A stretch of DNA of 64,000 nucleotides from Marinilactibacillus piezotolerans (GCF_900169305.1 NZ_FWDP01000003.1:62001-126000), one strand, 5' to 3'. Shown: positions 1 to 8,787, counted from the stretch's first letter. Program-made: numbers and translations. The notes: generated by a model from the letters alone, not told the origin.

Positions 1-670
1 TCCCGTCACGCCCGGTTTTCGCGCCTACATACATGATCGTATTGCCGACACCTTTTGCCTGGCCCTTTTGGATGTCTTTATGATCGATCAGCCCGACACA
101 CATCGCATTCACAAGCGGGTTTCCTTTATAAACTGGATCAAAGCCGATTTCGCCGCCTACCGTCGGGATTCCGATACAATTTCCGTATCCACCAATTCCG
201 GCAACGACTTCTTCCAGTAAATATTTTGTCCGCTCATTATCCAGTTCGCCAAAGCGCAGCGAGTCTAATAAAGCAATCGGACGAGCACCCATACTGAAAA
301 TATCGCGAATAATGCCGCCGACACCTGTAGCTGCTCCTTCATACGGTTCTACGGCAGAGGGATGGTTGTGGCTTTCTGCTTTGAATACGACTGCTTGGCC
401 GTCTCCGATATCGACAATTCCGGCACCTTCTCCGGGCCCTTGCAGTACTTGCGGCCCGCTTGTCGGAAACTTGCGCAGAACAGGTTTGGAATTTTTATAA
501 GAACAGTGTTCACTCCACATCACTGAGAACAATCCAGTTTCTGTGTAGTTCGGCAGTCTTTTTAAAATGTCTTCTGAAATCATACGGTACTCTTCGTCCG
601 TCAGTCCCCATTCTGCATAGATGCGCTGGTCTCGAATCATTTCTGCTGAGGGTTCTTGGATGGTTTTCAT
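1..670 (-). CDS. purL: Phosphoribosylformylglycinamidine synthase subunit PurL (partial, cut by window edge)
   Basis: The frame open from position 670 to the left edge encodes the first 223 residues of PurL, the synthetase subunit that converts FGAR, ATP and glutamine-derived ammonia to FGAM in purine synthesis. Visible family motifs are SEHCSYKN near residue 54, [10 protein letters not shown] near residue 97 and [16 protein letters not shown] after it, all typical of the Bacillus-type small PurL that works with PurS and PurQ. The ATG overlaps the purQ stop as ATGA (667-670), so translation is probably coupled. The C-terminus lies outside the window. Confidence 0.97.
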   Translation of the reverse strand, partial: MKTIQEPSAEMIRDQRIYAEWGLTDEEYRMISEDILKRLPNYTETGLFSVMWSEHCSYKNSKPVLRKFPTSGPQVLQGPGEGAGIVDIGDGQAVVFKAESHNHPSAVEPYEGAATGVGGIIRDIFSMGARPIALLDSLRFGELDNERTKYLLEEVVAGIGGYGNCIGIPTVGGEIGFDPVYKGNPLVNAMCVGLIDHKDIQKGQAKGVGNTIMYVGAKTGRDG

Positions 671-1350
671 ACGTTGACCGTCTCCTTCGCGAAGTTTTTG
701 ATCATAGACTGGAAGAATCGCAATCCATCACTGGAACCGAGCAAGTCTTCTGTTGCTCGTTCCGGGTGCGGCATCATCCCCAGCACATTTCCCTGTTTAT
801 TAATGACTCCAGCAATGTTTTCTACAGATCCATTCGGATTTTCTGAGGCATAGGTAAAGACGATTTGATTGTTGTCTTTTAATTCCTGCAGGGTCTCAGG
901 ATCACAATAATAACTGCCTTCTCCATGAGCAATCGGAATCGTCAACTGTTCACCTTGTTCATATAATGAAGTGAATTTGGTTTGACTATTTTCAACAGTC
1001 AACTGAACGGATTTGCAGATGAAATGAAGATCTCTATTTCTCTGCAGTGCTCCTGGAAGTAAGCCAGCTTCTACTAATATCTGGAATCCGTTACACGTCC
1101 CAAAGACCGGCTTCCCTTCTTCTGCAAACCGCTGTACTTCGCTCATAATATTTGAAAACCGCGCGATAGCACCGCTGCGCAAATAATCTCCATATGAGAA
1201 TCCGCCGGGAAGCAGCACTCCGTCAAATCCTTCCAAGCTGTTTTCCGTGTGCGATACATACTCTGCTTGTTCACCGACACCATCTCTAATCGCATGCAGC
1301 AGATCAACGTCACAATTGGACCCGGGAAACTGAATAACTGCAAACCGCAT
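667..1350 (-). CDS. purQ: Phosphoribosylformylglycinamidine synthase subunit PurQ (glutaminase)
   Basis: 227 residues, full length for PurQ, the class I glutamine amidotransferase that supplies ammonia to PurL. The N-terminus [12 protein letters not shown] is diagnostic. The nucleophile is Cys86 in GTCNGFQ, with His195 and Glu197 in PHPE completing the triad. The gene lies 2 bp after purS and overlaps purL by 4 bp in a compact purCSQL operon. Confidence 0.98.
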   Translation of the reverse strand: MRFAVIQFPGSNCDVDLLHAIRDGVGEQAEYVSHTENSLEGFDGVLLPGGFSYGDYLRSGAIARFSNIMSEVQRFAEEGKPVFGTCNGFQILVEAGLLPGALQRNRDLHFICKSVQLTVENSQTKFTSLYEQGEQLTIPIAHGEGSYYCDPETLQELKDNNQIVFTYASENPNGSVENIAGVINKQGNVLGMMPHPERATEDLLGSSDGLRFFQSMIKNFAKETVNV

Positions 1351-1352
1351 TA

Positions 1353-1613
1353 TTAAACCGTCTCCTTTACTGCTTCAATCTCATATCGGTAACTTTCCAT
1401 AACGACGTTGGCTAATAATTTATCGCAGATTGCTTCAATGGTTTCCTCTACTGTACGGTCTGATTGTTTCGCCACTTTGATCTCGAAATATTTTCCGATT
1501 CGAATGTCCTCAATTTCATCAAAGCCCATACGATGGACGGCTCCACGAACGGCTTCGCCTTGTGGATCTAAAATAGATTCTTTATAGGTCACATAAACTT
1601 TTACGTTATACAT
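1353..1613 (-). CDS. purS: Phosphoribosylformylglycinamidine synthase subunit PurS
   Basis: 86 residues, the usual size for PurS, the small subunit that bridges PurL and PurQ. The N-terminus [18 protein letters not shown] and the segment [20 protein letters not shown] are family hallmarks. The frame is open further upstream, but the ATG at 1613 is preferred: AAGGAGA lies just before it and it starts at the conserved MYNVKV. It overlaps the end of purC by 8 bp. Confidence 0.96.
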   Translation of the reverse strand: MYNVKVYVTYKESILDPQGEAVRGAVHRMGFDEIEDIRIGKYFEIKVAKQSDRTVEETIEAICDKLLANVVMESYRYEIEAVKETV

Positions 1614-2340
1614 TGTGCATCGTCTCCTTATCAAGTTGCATTAAGCGGTCAAGCACTTCCTGGTAGAGCGGAATGATATCGCCCAAGTCTTTCCGGAAGA
1701 CATCTTTGTCGAGGCGGTCATTATTGTCCAAGTCCCATAATCGACAAGTATCCGGTGAAATTTCATCTGCCAAGACAATCTTGTTATCTGCCGTTTTTCC
1801 AAATTCCAATTTAAAGTCAACCAAACGAATATTGATGCGTTTAAATAATTCGATCAATGCCTGATTGATTTTCAGCGCCTGCTGCTGAATTTGTTCTATT
1901 TCTTCTTCGGCAGCGAGCTGCAGCACCTTTATATGATCCTCATTGATGATTGGATCATTCAGCTCGTCTTCTTTTAAATAAAATTCCAGGACTGGAAAGT
2001 CCAGCTCTGTTCCTTCTTTTACCCCTAAGCGTTTGGAGAAACTGCCTGCCGCTACATTCCGTACAACCACTTCTAAAGCAAACATATCTGCTTTTTGAAT
2101 GAGTTGCTCTGTATCTGAAAGGGATTTGATGAAATGACTTTTGATACCCTTTTGCTCAAGGTGGTCAAAAATCAGACTGGTAATTTGATTGTTCAGCTTG
2201 CCTTTACCCAGAATCTCCTCTTTTTTCACACCGTTCCCAGCAGTTGCCTGGTTTTTGTAGGTAACCCAGAGAATATTAGGCTCATCCGTCTCAAAAAGCC
2301 ATTTCGCCTTCCCTTCGTAAATCAACTCTTTTTTATTCAA
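1606..2340 (-). CDS. purC: SAICAR synthetase PurC
   Basis: 244 residues. PurC ligates aspartate to CAIR using ATP. The N-terminus [14 protein letters not shown] and the segment [16 protein letters not shown] are family motifs; the C-terminal part has DFKLEFGKT and [14 protein letters not shown]. The frame opens at 2394, but the family start is matched by a TTG at 2340 that sits 8 nt after a strong GGGAGGAG ribosome site; an ATG at 2347-2345 is out of frame. It is first in the purCSQL unit, behind a promoter with PurBoxes. Confidence 0.96.
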   Translation of the reverse strand: MNKKELIYEGKAKWLFETDEPNILWVTYKNQATAGNGVKKEEILGKGKLNNQITSLIFDHLEQKGIKSHFIKSLSDTEQLIQKADMFALEVVVRNVAAGSFSKRLGVKEGTELDFPVLEFYLKEDELNDPIINEDHIKVLQLAAEEEIEQIQQQALKINQALIELFKRINIRLVDFKLEFGKTADNKIVLADEISPDTCRLWDLDNNDRLDKDVFRKDLGDIIPLYQEVLDRLMQLDKETMHNV

Positions 2341-2372
2341 AATCCATTTCTCCTCCCTGCTTAACAACCTAA

Positions 2373-2561
2373 AAAAACGAACAATCATCTTCATTTATCA
2401 TCCAATGTATCTATCCAACTTCATACTAAATATCCCTGTCAGTATAGTCAACCTATTATCGAGTAATTGCCGATTCTTTTTATATTATCGTTCGTATTTT
2501 ATATCTTTATTTTTTCATATAATAAAATAGGTAATAGATTAAACCTTTAAAAACGAACCTT
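2373..2561 (-). promoter_or_regulatory. purC promoter with PurBoxes (PurR control)
   Basis: A sigma-A type promoter reads TTGACT (2451-2446), 17 bp, TAGTAT (2428-2423) on the minus strand. An inverted PurBox AAATACGAACGAT covers 2499-2487; the middle of its core is 69 bp from the -10 edge, which puts it near -76 from the predicted start. A degenerate partner (CGAGT core, 2460-2464) lies closer in. Two further matches, AAAAACGAACAAT (2373-2385) and AAAAACGAACCTT (2549-2561), lie in the same 5' region. The PurBox consensus AWWWCCGAACWWT and its activating position near -76 are known from Lactococcus PurR. Confidence 0.8.
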
Positions 2562-2619
2562 TTTAGAAACCCTCTTAATGCAAAAAAATATTTGTTTTAG
2601 AAGACTAGTCAAAATAAGA

Positions 2620-2648
2620 TTGTGTTTATACGGTACTCTTGTTATAGT
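2620..2648 (+). promoter_or_regulatory. Predicted promoter of the FrnE-like gene
   Basis: TTGTGT (2620-2625), 17 bp, TATAGT (2643-2648), about 38 bp upstream of the coding region. The -10 is good and the -35 weak. It points away from the purC promoter, with which it shares the 2341-2685 intergenic region. Confidence 0.5.
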
Positions 2649-2685
2649 AAACTTAACTTACTTTTAGGAAGAGAAGTGACTTTTT

Positions 2686-3396
2686 GTGATGAAAATCGAA
2701 GTATGGTCGGATTACGTCTGTCCATTTTGCTACATTGGTAAAAGAGAATTAGAACAAGCGATTAGAGAAACTGGATTGACGGGTAAAGTAGACGTTGAGT
2801 TCAAAGCATATGAATTGGATCCTACAACATCTGCCGACGATAATGCTCCAGTTAAGGAAAGCTTGATGAAGAAAAAAGGGATGTCTGAGGCTCAGATTGA
2901 AGGTATGTTTGAAAATGTAACGGAACGTGCAAAATCTGTCGGTTTGAACTACGACTTTTCCAAAATGAAAAATGCAAATACGAAAAAAGCCCATCGTCTG
3001 GCTAAATTTGCGGAAAGCCAAGGTAAAGGGTCAGCAATTGATGAAGCATTGCTGGCTGCTCATTTCACAGACAACCTGGCTTTAAATGATGACGAAGTAT
3101 TGCTGAACGTTGCGGAATCAGTAGGATTATCTCGTGAAGAGGCTCAAGCAGTCCTTTCCAGTGATCAATATGCAGATGAAGTCGTTCGAGATATTCAAGA
3201 AGCACGATCCATTGGTGTCCAAGGGGTTCCCTTCTTTGTCTTGGAAAGAAAATACGCCATCTCCGGCGCTCAACCTCAAGAACTTTTCCAAGAAACTCTG
3301 AAGAAAGTTGCAGACGAAATGGGCTTAAAGCCCGGACTGCAAATGATGAACGACAACGACGGTGGAGTCTGCGAAGACGGCAGCTGTACGTTTTAA
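2686..3396 (+). CDS. FrnE-like DsbA-family dithiol oxidoreductase
   Basis: 236 residues, cytoplasmic (no signal peptide or membrane segment). The N-terminus IEVWSDYVCPFCYIGKREL carries the CPFC active site near residues 13-16 of a DsbA-type thioredoxin fold. GVQGVPFFV holds the cis-Pro loop, and the tail CEDGSCTF adds a second Cys pair, as in FrnE-type proteins linked to disulfide and oxidative stress. The start is GTG at 2686 or ATG at 2689; AGGAAGAG lies 12-15 nt upstream. It is a single-gene unit with its own promoter and terminator. The substrate is unknown. Confidence 0.9.
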   Translation: MMKIEVWSDYVCPFCYIGKRELEQAIRETGLTGKVDVEFKAYELDPTTSADDNAPVKESLMKKKGMSEAQIEGMFENVTERAKSVGLNYDFSKMKNANTKKAHRLAKFAESQGKGSAIDEALLAAHFTDNLALNDDEVLLNVAESVGLSREEAQAVLSSDQYADEVVRDIQEARSIGVQGVPFFVLERKYAISGAQPQELFQETLKKVADEMGLKPGLQMMNDNDGGVCEDGSCTF

Positions 3397-3421
3397 TCGA
3401 TACGCATAATAGAACGCAACA

Positions 3422-3471
3422 AAAAAAGGTCGATGTTTATCTGCAGCTGCAGATAAACATCGACCTTTTTT
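3422..3471. terminator. Bidirectional terminator, loopless 50-bp palindrome
   Basis: The two 25-bp arms (3422-3446 and 3447-3471) are perfect complements with no spacer, ending in an A-run on one side and a T-run on the other. It lies between the convergent FrnE-like gene and the VanZ remnant and can terminate in both directions. Confidence 0.85.
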
Positions 3472-3579
3472 CATAACTCTTGCAAATATAAAATATTTAT
3501 TCCTTCTATTCTAAAAACTAACAGTCAGAAAATTACTAGAATCAGACTTTATACACTAAACTATTCAGATCCACTACAT

Positions 3580-3972
3580 TTATTCCGTTTCATAAATATA
3601 AGTCAAAAACGTATTCATTGATACCTCAAATTTGTTTATCAACTTTTTGAAAACTATCATAAAGAGTTTAAACAGTCCATAACCTAAAACAGCACCCATC
3701 GTGTTGAAAATCAAATCATTTACATCAATATATCTGAATGTAAATCCAATTGCTAGAGCTGTCAAAAGCTGCATACCTTCTAGAAGCAAACTGAATAAGA
3801 ATCCTGATAAGACAATCTTCTTCAGATTTACTTTTACAATAAAAGGAATGCCAAAACCAAACGGCACTGTAAGCAGAACATTTAACAGAGAAGTCTTTAT
3901 TGCAAAAGTATTTGGATTAAAAGGTAACCAATTGGCATCTCTCCATACATTCTGTCCAATCTCGCTTCGCAT
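3580..3972 (-). pseudogene. VanZ-like membrane protein, N-terminally truncated
   Basis: 130 residues matching the VanZ family from the conserved NWLPFNPNTF segment onward, then three or four hydrophobic segments and YIDVNDLIFNTMGAVLGYG, the family's C-terminal signature. Normal VanZ proteins begin with a further transmembrane helix of about 40 residues that is absent here. In frame upstream the sequence reaches a TAG within 10 codons, and no good ribosome site precedes the ATG at 3972. It is probably a decayed remnant; a functional short form cannot be excluded. Confidence 0.65.
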
Positions 3973-4005
3973 ATAATCATTTACTTTAACAAAAAATAGC
4001 TATTA

Positions 4006-4035
4006 GATACATGAATTTATGTAATTTCATGTATC
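4006..4035. repeat. Inverted repeat upstream of the VanZ remnant
   Basis: GATACATGAA (4006-4015) and TTCATGTATC (4026-4035) are perfect 10-bp arms around a 10-nt loop. It has no T-run and could be an operator or a hairpin. Its function is unknown. Confidence 0.5.
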
Positions 4036-4064
4036 GCTTGATACTATTTGGATAATGCGCCAAT

Positions 4065-4120
4065 CTGTTAGCACAAAAAAAGACAACGAGATTTAATCGA
4101 TGTCTTTTTTGTGCTAACAG
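4065..4120. terminator. Terminator downstream of cadD
   Basis: CTGTTAGCAC (4065-4074) pairs with GTGCTAACAG (4111-4120), and the stem continues through an A-run and T-run with a one-base bulge around a 15-nt loop. It ends the cadX-cadD unit 13 bp after the cadD stop. Confidence 0.75.
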
Positions 4121-4132
4121 TCAAACTATTTA

Positions 4133-4750
4133 TTAATTAAATAAACTTAATAAAGTTTGAATCGTACCATTTTCGATCAATATATAAATTCCTAAACCAA
4201 TAAACACTATAGGAACAATGATTCGTTCATATTTTTCTAATGTTTCGGAAACAAAGGAAATTTTTGCTAATTTATAACTGACATAGCAAAGAACCGCAAC
4301 AGAAATAGCAAATACGATTAGAGCGGTGACAATCTCTGAAAAAGATAACGAGGCAAAGTAAGGAATATAAATCCCTAAGTTATCGCCACCTGACGCAATG
4401 GTTATTAAGGCAACGGTCCAAAAGAAGCGGTTTGTTCCTCTTGATTCAAGCTTTTCAACGACTTCCTCTTCTTCTTCCTCCTCTTCACCTATCACAGCGA
4501 CACGAATACCTAAATAAATTGGAATTAATCCAAGAAGTCCAATGATCCAATCTTGCGGAATGAAATTCAGCACATATGCTGCAAATAAACTTACGGCTAC
4601 TAAGATACCTGTTCCTAGATATTGACCCCAAAAAATCTGACGGAGCCCTTTTTTTGTATGACTTTGAGAAAAAATAATCAGCAAGATAAACAAATAATCA
4701 ATGCTGGTAGAAATATAAACAGCGATAGCTGAAAAAATACTTTGTAACAA
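4133..4750 (-). CDS. cadD: CadD-type cadmium resistance membrane transporter
   Basis: 205 residues, the normal CadD length. CadD proteins of staphylococci and related bacteria confer cadmium resistance by efflux. It has five or six hydrophobic segments, the early motif SIDYLFILLIIFSQ, the central GGDNLGIYIPYFA, and a cytoplasmic acidic run of eight Glu after residue 85. The frame opens at 4765, but the family start and the GGAGGAAG site point to the TTG at 4750. It is 16 nt downstream of its likely regulator cadX. Confidence 0.88.
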   Translation of the reverse strand: MLQSIFSAIAVYISTSIDYLFILLIIFSQSHTKKGLRQIFWGQYLGTGILVAVSLFAAYVLNFIPQDWIIGLLGLIPIYLGIRVAVIGEEEEEEEEVVEKLESRGTNRFFWTVALITIASGGDNLGIYIPYFASLSFSEIVTALIVFAISVAVLCYVSYKLAKISFVSETLEKYERIIVPIVFIGLGIYILIENGTIQTLLSLFN

Positions 4751-4766
4751 AATAACTTCCTCCAAA

Positions 4767-5129
4767 CTAAGATTTCATAGATAGATTTTCTGATAACTTT
4801 AAAAAAACATGAATAGCGGAAAGGATGTCTTCATTCGCTAAAGAGTAATAAACTACTTTTCCATCTTGACGTGATTTTGCCATTCCATGTTTTTTTAAAA
4901 AACGTAAATGGTGTGACGTTGTAGCGACACTAGCATTAAGTATTTCTGCTAAATCACAGACACACATTTCCTTATAGGTTTCTAAAGCATAAAAAATTTT
5001 AATTCTAGAAGAATCGCTGAAACATTTCCCTAACACAAGTAAGTTTGAAAAATCTTTTTGATCCAATTTATTTTTTATTACAGTTACTTTTTCTTTATGT
5101 ACGATAGTCACTTGGCAAACGTTTTCCAT
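4767..5129 (-). CDS. cadX: ArsR-family metal sensor repressor CadX/CadC-like
   Basis: 120 residues. SmtB/ArsR winged helix with the metal motif MCVCDLAEIL and recognition helix ATTSHHLRFLKKHG. Cys5 plus the CVC pair match the soft-metal (Cd/Pb) site of CadC/CadX proteins, in which N-terminal and helix-4 cysteines bind the ion. A GAGGTGAG ribosome site precedes the ATG. It is co-transcribed with cadD and has a palindromic operator just upstream, so it probably represses both genes until cadmium binds. Confidence 0.9.
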   Translation of the reverse strand: MENVCQVTIVHKEKVTVIKNKLDQKDFSNLLVLGKCFSDSSRIKIFYALETYKEMCVCDLAEILNASVATTSHHLRFLKKHGMAKSRQDGKVVYYSLANEDILSAIHVFLKLSENLSMKS

Positions 5130-5143
5130 TCATCTCACCTCAC

Positions 5144-5195
5144 ATTCAAACGATTATTTGAATTAAGTATACCTATTTGATCACTCTTTTGTCAA
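5144..5195 (-). promoter_or_regulatory. cadXD promoter and CadX operator
   Basis: TTGACA (5195-5190), 18 bp, TATACT (5171-5166) on the minus strand is a strong promoter. Immediately downstream is the perfect inverted repeat ATTCAAA-6-TTTGAAT (5144-5163), placed to block transcription start when CadX binds. The arms resemble known CadC/CadX operators; binding is inferred. Confidence 0.82.
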
Positions 5196-5360
5196 TCTAC
5201 CTTAATTCCAATACACTATTATAAGCAATTTCATGTTTACAACTTAATAGGAATTTAAATTTTATTATTAAATTTTGGTATTAAATTTTTTAATCATTTA
5301 CACGAAAATTAATTTTATAAAGAACATACTCTATACTCTTATTTTTTTTCAAGAACTCAA

Positions 5361-5404
5361 AAAAGCGGAAAATCCCAGATTTAAAAATCTGAGTTTCCGC
5401 TTTT
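5361..5404. terminator. Terminator after the first CPG-type ATPase gene
   Basis: AAAAGCGGAAA (5361-5371) pairs with TTTCCGCTTTT (5394-5404), with an inner CAGATTT/AAATCTG stem. It is located 47 bp after the ATPase stop. Confidence 0.85.
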
Positions 5405-5450
5405 GTCATTTCAAGGATGGACTATTGTCTCAGCCTCTTCTAATTTATTC

Positions 5451-7355
5451 TTAAGATATTTTTACTTTCTCTGCAGGTGCTGATACTTCTTTTTGTTCTT
5501 TTCGACCTTTCAACTTATACTTCATTAATCTCATGCCATTGAAAATTACCACCAAGATACTACCTTCATGAACCAACATTCCGATAGACATATTCATCCA
5601 TTCGCTGAAGAAGACGCTGGTCAACAAGACCAACACTACTCCAATTGAAATCACGATATTTTGTTTCATATTATTTGCGGTGGCTTTTACTAATCCTAAT
5701 GCGTGAGGCAAGTTGCTGAAGTTCGAGTTCATTAAAACGACATCGGATGTTTCAATCGCTACGTCCGTTCCGCTTCCCATTGCGATGCCAATGTCTGCTA
5801 AAGCTAAGGACGGACTATCGTTAACGCCATCTCCAACAAAGGCTACAATTTGACCACGTTGTTGGAGTTTTCCGATATAAGCCGATTTGTCTTCCGGCAA
5901 CATGTGGCCGTGAGCTTCGGTCAAACCAAGTTCGCCTGCGACCACATCAACGGTTCCTTGGTTATCTCCTGAAAGAACGACTAGATTTTTCACGCCCAAG
6001 TCTTTTAATTCCTGCAAATTAGCTTTCACACCCGGACGGACTTGGTCGCGAATGCCCATCAGTACTTTTAATTCACCGTCGACCGCTGTCAAAACGAGAG
6101 AGTTCCCTTGTTGTTCAAACCGTTTGACATCTTTTTGCACTTTTTTGCTGAGAGTGACCTTTTCTTTTTCCATCAAGGCCACATTCCCAACAGCCACTCT
6201 ATGTCCAGCTATACTTGAAACGATTCCGCCGCCTTTCACGACTTCAGTTCCTTCAACAGGATAAAAGTTTGTTTCTCCAATTTGATTTAAGACCGCTTTT
6301 GCTAACGGATGATCTGATTCCCGTTCCACACTGGCCAGATAACCAAGCGTTTCAGCAGAATCCTTTTCATACAGTTCAGTCGCTGCAACAGTTGGGTTTC
6401 CGACAGTTAAAGTACCTGTCTTATCAAATACAATTGTATCCACATTGCTGAAGTCTTGAATGACTTCACTCCCTTTTAAAAGAACACCGTTACGAGCACC
6501 ATTCCCAATACCGGCAACGTTTGAGACAGGCACTCCGATAACTAATGCGCCTGGGCAACCTAGAACCAAGATGGTGATTGCTAACTCAATATTTTGACTG
6601 AACGCCCATACAACAATTGCCAGAACCAAGACAGCTGGTGTGTAGTATTTAGAAAAGTGATCAATGAACCGTTCCGCTTCGGACTTAGAATCTTGTGCTT
6701 CTTCCACGAGTTCAATAATTTTTCCAAATGTGGTGTCCTCACCAACTCGATCAGCTCTGATTTGAATCGTTCCGTTTTCTAAAATGGTTCCTGCAAAAAC
6801 TTCTGCATCAGCTAGCTTGTTGACCGGAACAGCTTCACCTGTAATGCTAGCTTCATTGATATGCCCTTCACCCGTAAGGACTGTGCCATCTACTGGAACT
6901 TTCGCACCCGTTTTAACGAGCAAGATATCCCCTTCATCTACATCATCCACTTCTACTTCTTCAAATTCGCCATTATCCATTTGTTTCAAGGCGCTTTCGG
7001 GTGCCATTTCAGTCAATTCTTTGATAGCAGATCGCGTTTGGTTCAATGTTCGTTGTTCCAAGTAGTGTCCGAATAAGAATAAGAACGTGACAATAGCTGA
7101 CTCTTCATAATTTTGAATAAAAAGCGCACCAATCGCTGCAATACTGACTAAGACATCAATACTGACGACTTTGACTTTCATTGCTTGAAACGCTTGAATG
7201 GCAATTGGCGTAATCCCAAAGACAGAGGCGATGATCAAAGACCACTCTGAAAGTCCTACGTTTTCTAAAACAAAGTGACTGAAGAAACCGAGTGCGATTA
7301 ACAATCCACTGATGACGGTGATAACATTTTTCTTGCTTAATATATATTGTTGCAT
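5451..7355 (-). CDS. P1B-type metal-translocating ATPase with CPG motif (copy 1)
   Basis: 634 residues with no N-terminal metal-binding domain. The pump core is intact: TGEA at 172-175 (usually TGES), phosphorylation site D311-KTGT, HP at 349-350, GDGVND at 508-513. The transmembrane metal site reads Cys267-Pro-Gly, not CPC, CPH or SPC. The last helices carry HEGS at 596-599, which is typical of P1B-4 pumps (Co/Fe/Zn exporters). Specificity is therefore uncertain; Fe(II), Zn or Co export is the best inference. The ATG at 7355 follows GGAGGG and is preferred over the upstream TTG. An FNR-type box precedes it. Confidence 0.9.
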   Translation of the reverse strand: MQQYILSKKNVITVISGLLIALGFFSHFVLENVGLSEWSLIIASVFGITPIAIQAFQAMKVKVVSIDVLVSIAAIGALFIQNYEESAIVTFLFLFGHYLEQRTLNQTRSAIKELTEMAPESALKQMDNGEFEEVEVDDVDEGDILLVKTGAKVPVDGTVLTGEGHINEASITGEAVPVNKLADAEVFAGTILENGTIQIRADRVGEDTTFGKIIELVEEAQDSKSEAERFIDHFSKYYTPAVLVLAIVVWAFSQNIELAITILVLGCPGALVIGVPVSNVAGIGNGARNGVLLKGSEVIQDFSNVDTIVFDKTGTLTVGNPTVAATELYEKDSAETLGYLASVERESDHPLAKAVLNQIGETNFYPVEGTEVVKGGGIVSSIAGHRVAVGNVALMEKEKVTLSKKVQKDVKRFEQQGNSLVLTAVDGELKVLMGIRDQVRPGVKANLQELKDLGVKNLVVLSGDNQGTVDVVAGELGLTEAHGHMLPEDKSAYIGKLQQRGQIVAFVGDGVNDSPSLALADIGIAMGSGTDVAIETSDVVLMNSNFSNLPHALGLVKATANNMKQNIVISIGVVLVLLTSVFFSEWMNMSIGMLVHEGSILVVIFNGMRLMKYKLKGRKEQKEVSAPAEKVKIS

Positions 7356-7398
7356 GCTTTTTCCCTCCAAATTTAATTTCTCTTTTATTGATAAACAC

Positions 7399-7440
7399 AG
7401 TATAAGATAATTGCCTAAGTAATTAATTGACGGCTATCAA
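7399..7440 (-). promoter_or_regulatory. FNR/Flp-type box and -10 of ATPase copy 1
   Basis: TTGACGGCTATCAA (7427-7440) lies upstream of TATACT (7404-7399). The box centre is 34.5 bp from the -10 edge, which places it near -41.5, the class II activator position. Confidence 0.8.
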
Positions 7441-7491
7441 GTTTAGAAAGTTCTCTTTTATCGTTTCTAAGCACCTCGAATCGGGTTGCAA

Positions 7492-7535
7492 CAAAAAAAG
7501 CAATCCCGGAAAAATAGCTTTTCTTCCAGAATTGC
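7492..7535 (-). terminator. Terminator of the CPSC protein gene (copy 1)
   Basis: On the minus strand GCAATTCTGGAA (7535-7524) pairs, with two wobble pairs, with TTCCGGGATTGC (7511-7500), followed by TTTTTTT. It separates this gene from the FNR box of the ATPase gene, so the two are independent units. Confidence 0.85.
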
Positions 7536-7552
7536 CTAGTTCATTTAATCTG

Positions 7553-7786
7553 TTAAGCGGCCTTGACTTTTGCTTTAAGGACCGGATAGCCTACGTTTTC
7601 GATAGCTTTTTGAATCTCTTCAATCGAAGTGACAGCTGAATCAAAATTGGTTTTGACTTTGCTGGAGTTGAATAATACTTTAATGCTATCTTTATCAATA
7701 CCGTTAACTGATTTCAAGGCACCTTCAATTTTTTGCATACAACTTGGACAAGACAACGTTTCTAATTGCAATATAGCTTTTTCCAT
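7553..7786 (-). CDS. Small HMA-domain (CopZ-like) metal-binding protein, copy 1
   Basis: 77 residues, a single heavy-metal-associated domain. The motif TLSCPSCMQKIEGAL gives a CPSC metal pair at residues 14-17 in place of the usual GMTCxxC. KVLFNSSKVKTNFD is the standard beta strand region. It may be the soluble partner that the neighbouring CPG ATPase lacks within its own chain. A paralogue at 28484-28705 has the same arrangement beside the second ATPase. The metal is unknown. Confidence 0.85.
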   Translation of the reverse strand: MEKAILQLETLSCPSCMQKIEGALKSVNGIDKDSIKVLFNSSKVKTNFDSAVTSIEEIQKAIENVGYPVLKAKVKAA

Positions 7787-7863
7787 AATTCCTATCTCCT
7801 TTATGTGTTTTTATTTTGTCGGCAGCAGATTAATGAACACTGCCTTTTCCTCTTTACAACTGT

Positions 7864-7905
7864 AGTATAGCTCACTTTTAGCAAACGAAAATTGACGACT
7901 ATCAA
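7864..7905 (-). promoter_or_regulatory. FNR/Flp-type box and -10 of the CPSC protein gene (copy 1)
   Basis: TTGACGACTATCAA (7892-7905) with TATACT (7869-7864). The centre-to-hexamer distance is 34.5 bp, identical to the ATPase promoter. Confidence 0.8.
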
Positions 7906-7932
7906 GTTTTGCACTTCTTTTTATCTTTTTGC

Positions 7933-8787
7933 TCAATTCACCATCTTAATAGTCTTTTTCTGCCCCTTATTGCCATCAGAATAATAAGAAATTGGTGGAT
8001 AGTCTTGTCTGCGTATAAACCATACTACAATCGCGCCAATAAACAGGGCCAGAGACAAGGCTTGCGAAACGCGGATCCACTCGCCAATCCATAAACTGTC
8101 CGTTCGCATACCTTCAATGAAGAACCGACCCACTGAGTACCACAAAACGTAACTCAAAGCGACTTCTCCTTGACGCAAAAGCTGTTTTCGGTTCCGTATA
8201 GTGACGATGAGGACAAAGCCCAACAAACTCCACAATGACTCGTATAAAAAAGTCGGATGATAGTAGGTACCATTGATATTCATTTGTTCAATGATAAATT
8301 CAGGTAAATAAAGATTTTCCAAGAATTGACGAGTAACCGGTCCACCATGAGCTTCCTGATTCATAAAATTGCCCCAACGACCAATGGACTGGGCTAACAA
8401 TACATTGGGCGCTAAAATATCAAGAACGAGTGCCAAAGAAGTACCTTTTTTCTTTGCATACCAATATAGCGTACCCCCTCCTGCAATCAATCCCCCATAA
8501 ATCGCAATGCCGCCATTCCAAATCGCAAGGATTTGTCCTGGATTTTGCAGATAATAACCAAGTTCAAATAACACATAATAAAGCCGAGCGCCGAGGAGTC
8601 CAATCGGAATTGCCCATAAGGCCATATCGATAATGGTATCCTCTTCCAGTCCTTTTTTCTTTGCTTCCTTGGTGCTCAACTGGAGAGCCGCTAATATGCC
8701 CGCTGCAATAATGACTCCATACCAATGAATCACAACAGAACCAATCTCCACCGCATGGGGATTCAAAACGCCTAATACGAATTCCAT
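7933..8787 (-). CDS. lgt: Prolipoprotein diacylglyceryl transferase (Lgt family)
   Basis: 284 residues with about seven membrane helices. Lgt transfers diacylglycerol from phosphatidylglycerol to the lipobox cysteine of prolipoproteins. The signature SIGRWGNFMNQEAHGG, HWYGVIIAAGI near the N-terminus, GARLYYVLFE and YHPTFLYES are all present. Its setting is odd for a housekeeping lgt (often beside hprK): it overlaps a small unknown membrane protein by 16 bp and sits behind an FNR-type box. It may be an accessory copy; a second lgt elsewhere in the genome would show this. Confidence 0.92.
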   Translation of the reverse strand: MEFVLGVLNPHAVEIGSVVIHWYGVIIAAGILAALQLSTKEAKKKGLEEDTIIDMALWAIPIGLLGARLYYVLFELGYYLQNPGQILAIWNGGIAIYGGLIAGGGTLYWYAKKKGTSLALVLDILAPNVLLAQSIGRWGNFMNQEAHGGPVTRQFLENLYLPEFIIEQMNINGTYYHPTFLYESLWSLLGFVLIVTIRNRKQLLRQGEVALSYVLWYSVGRFFIEGMRTDSLWIGEWIRVSQALSLALFIGAIVVWFIRRQDYPPISYYSDGNKGQKKTIKMVN

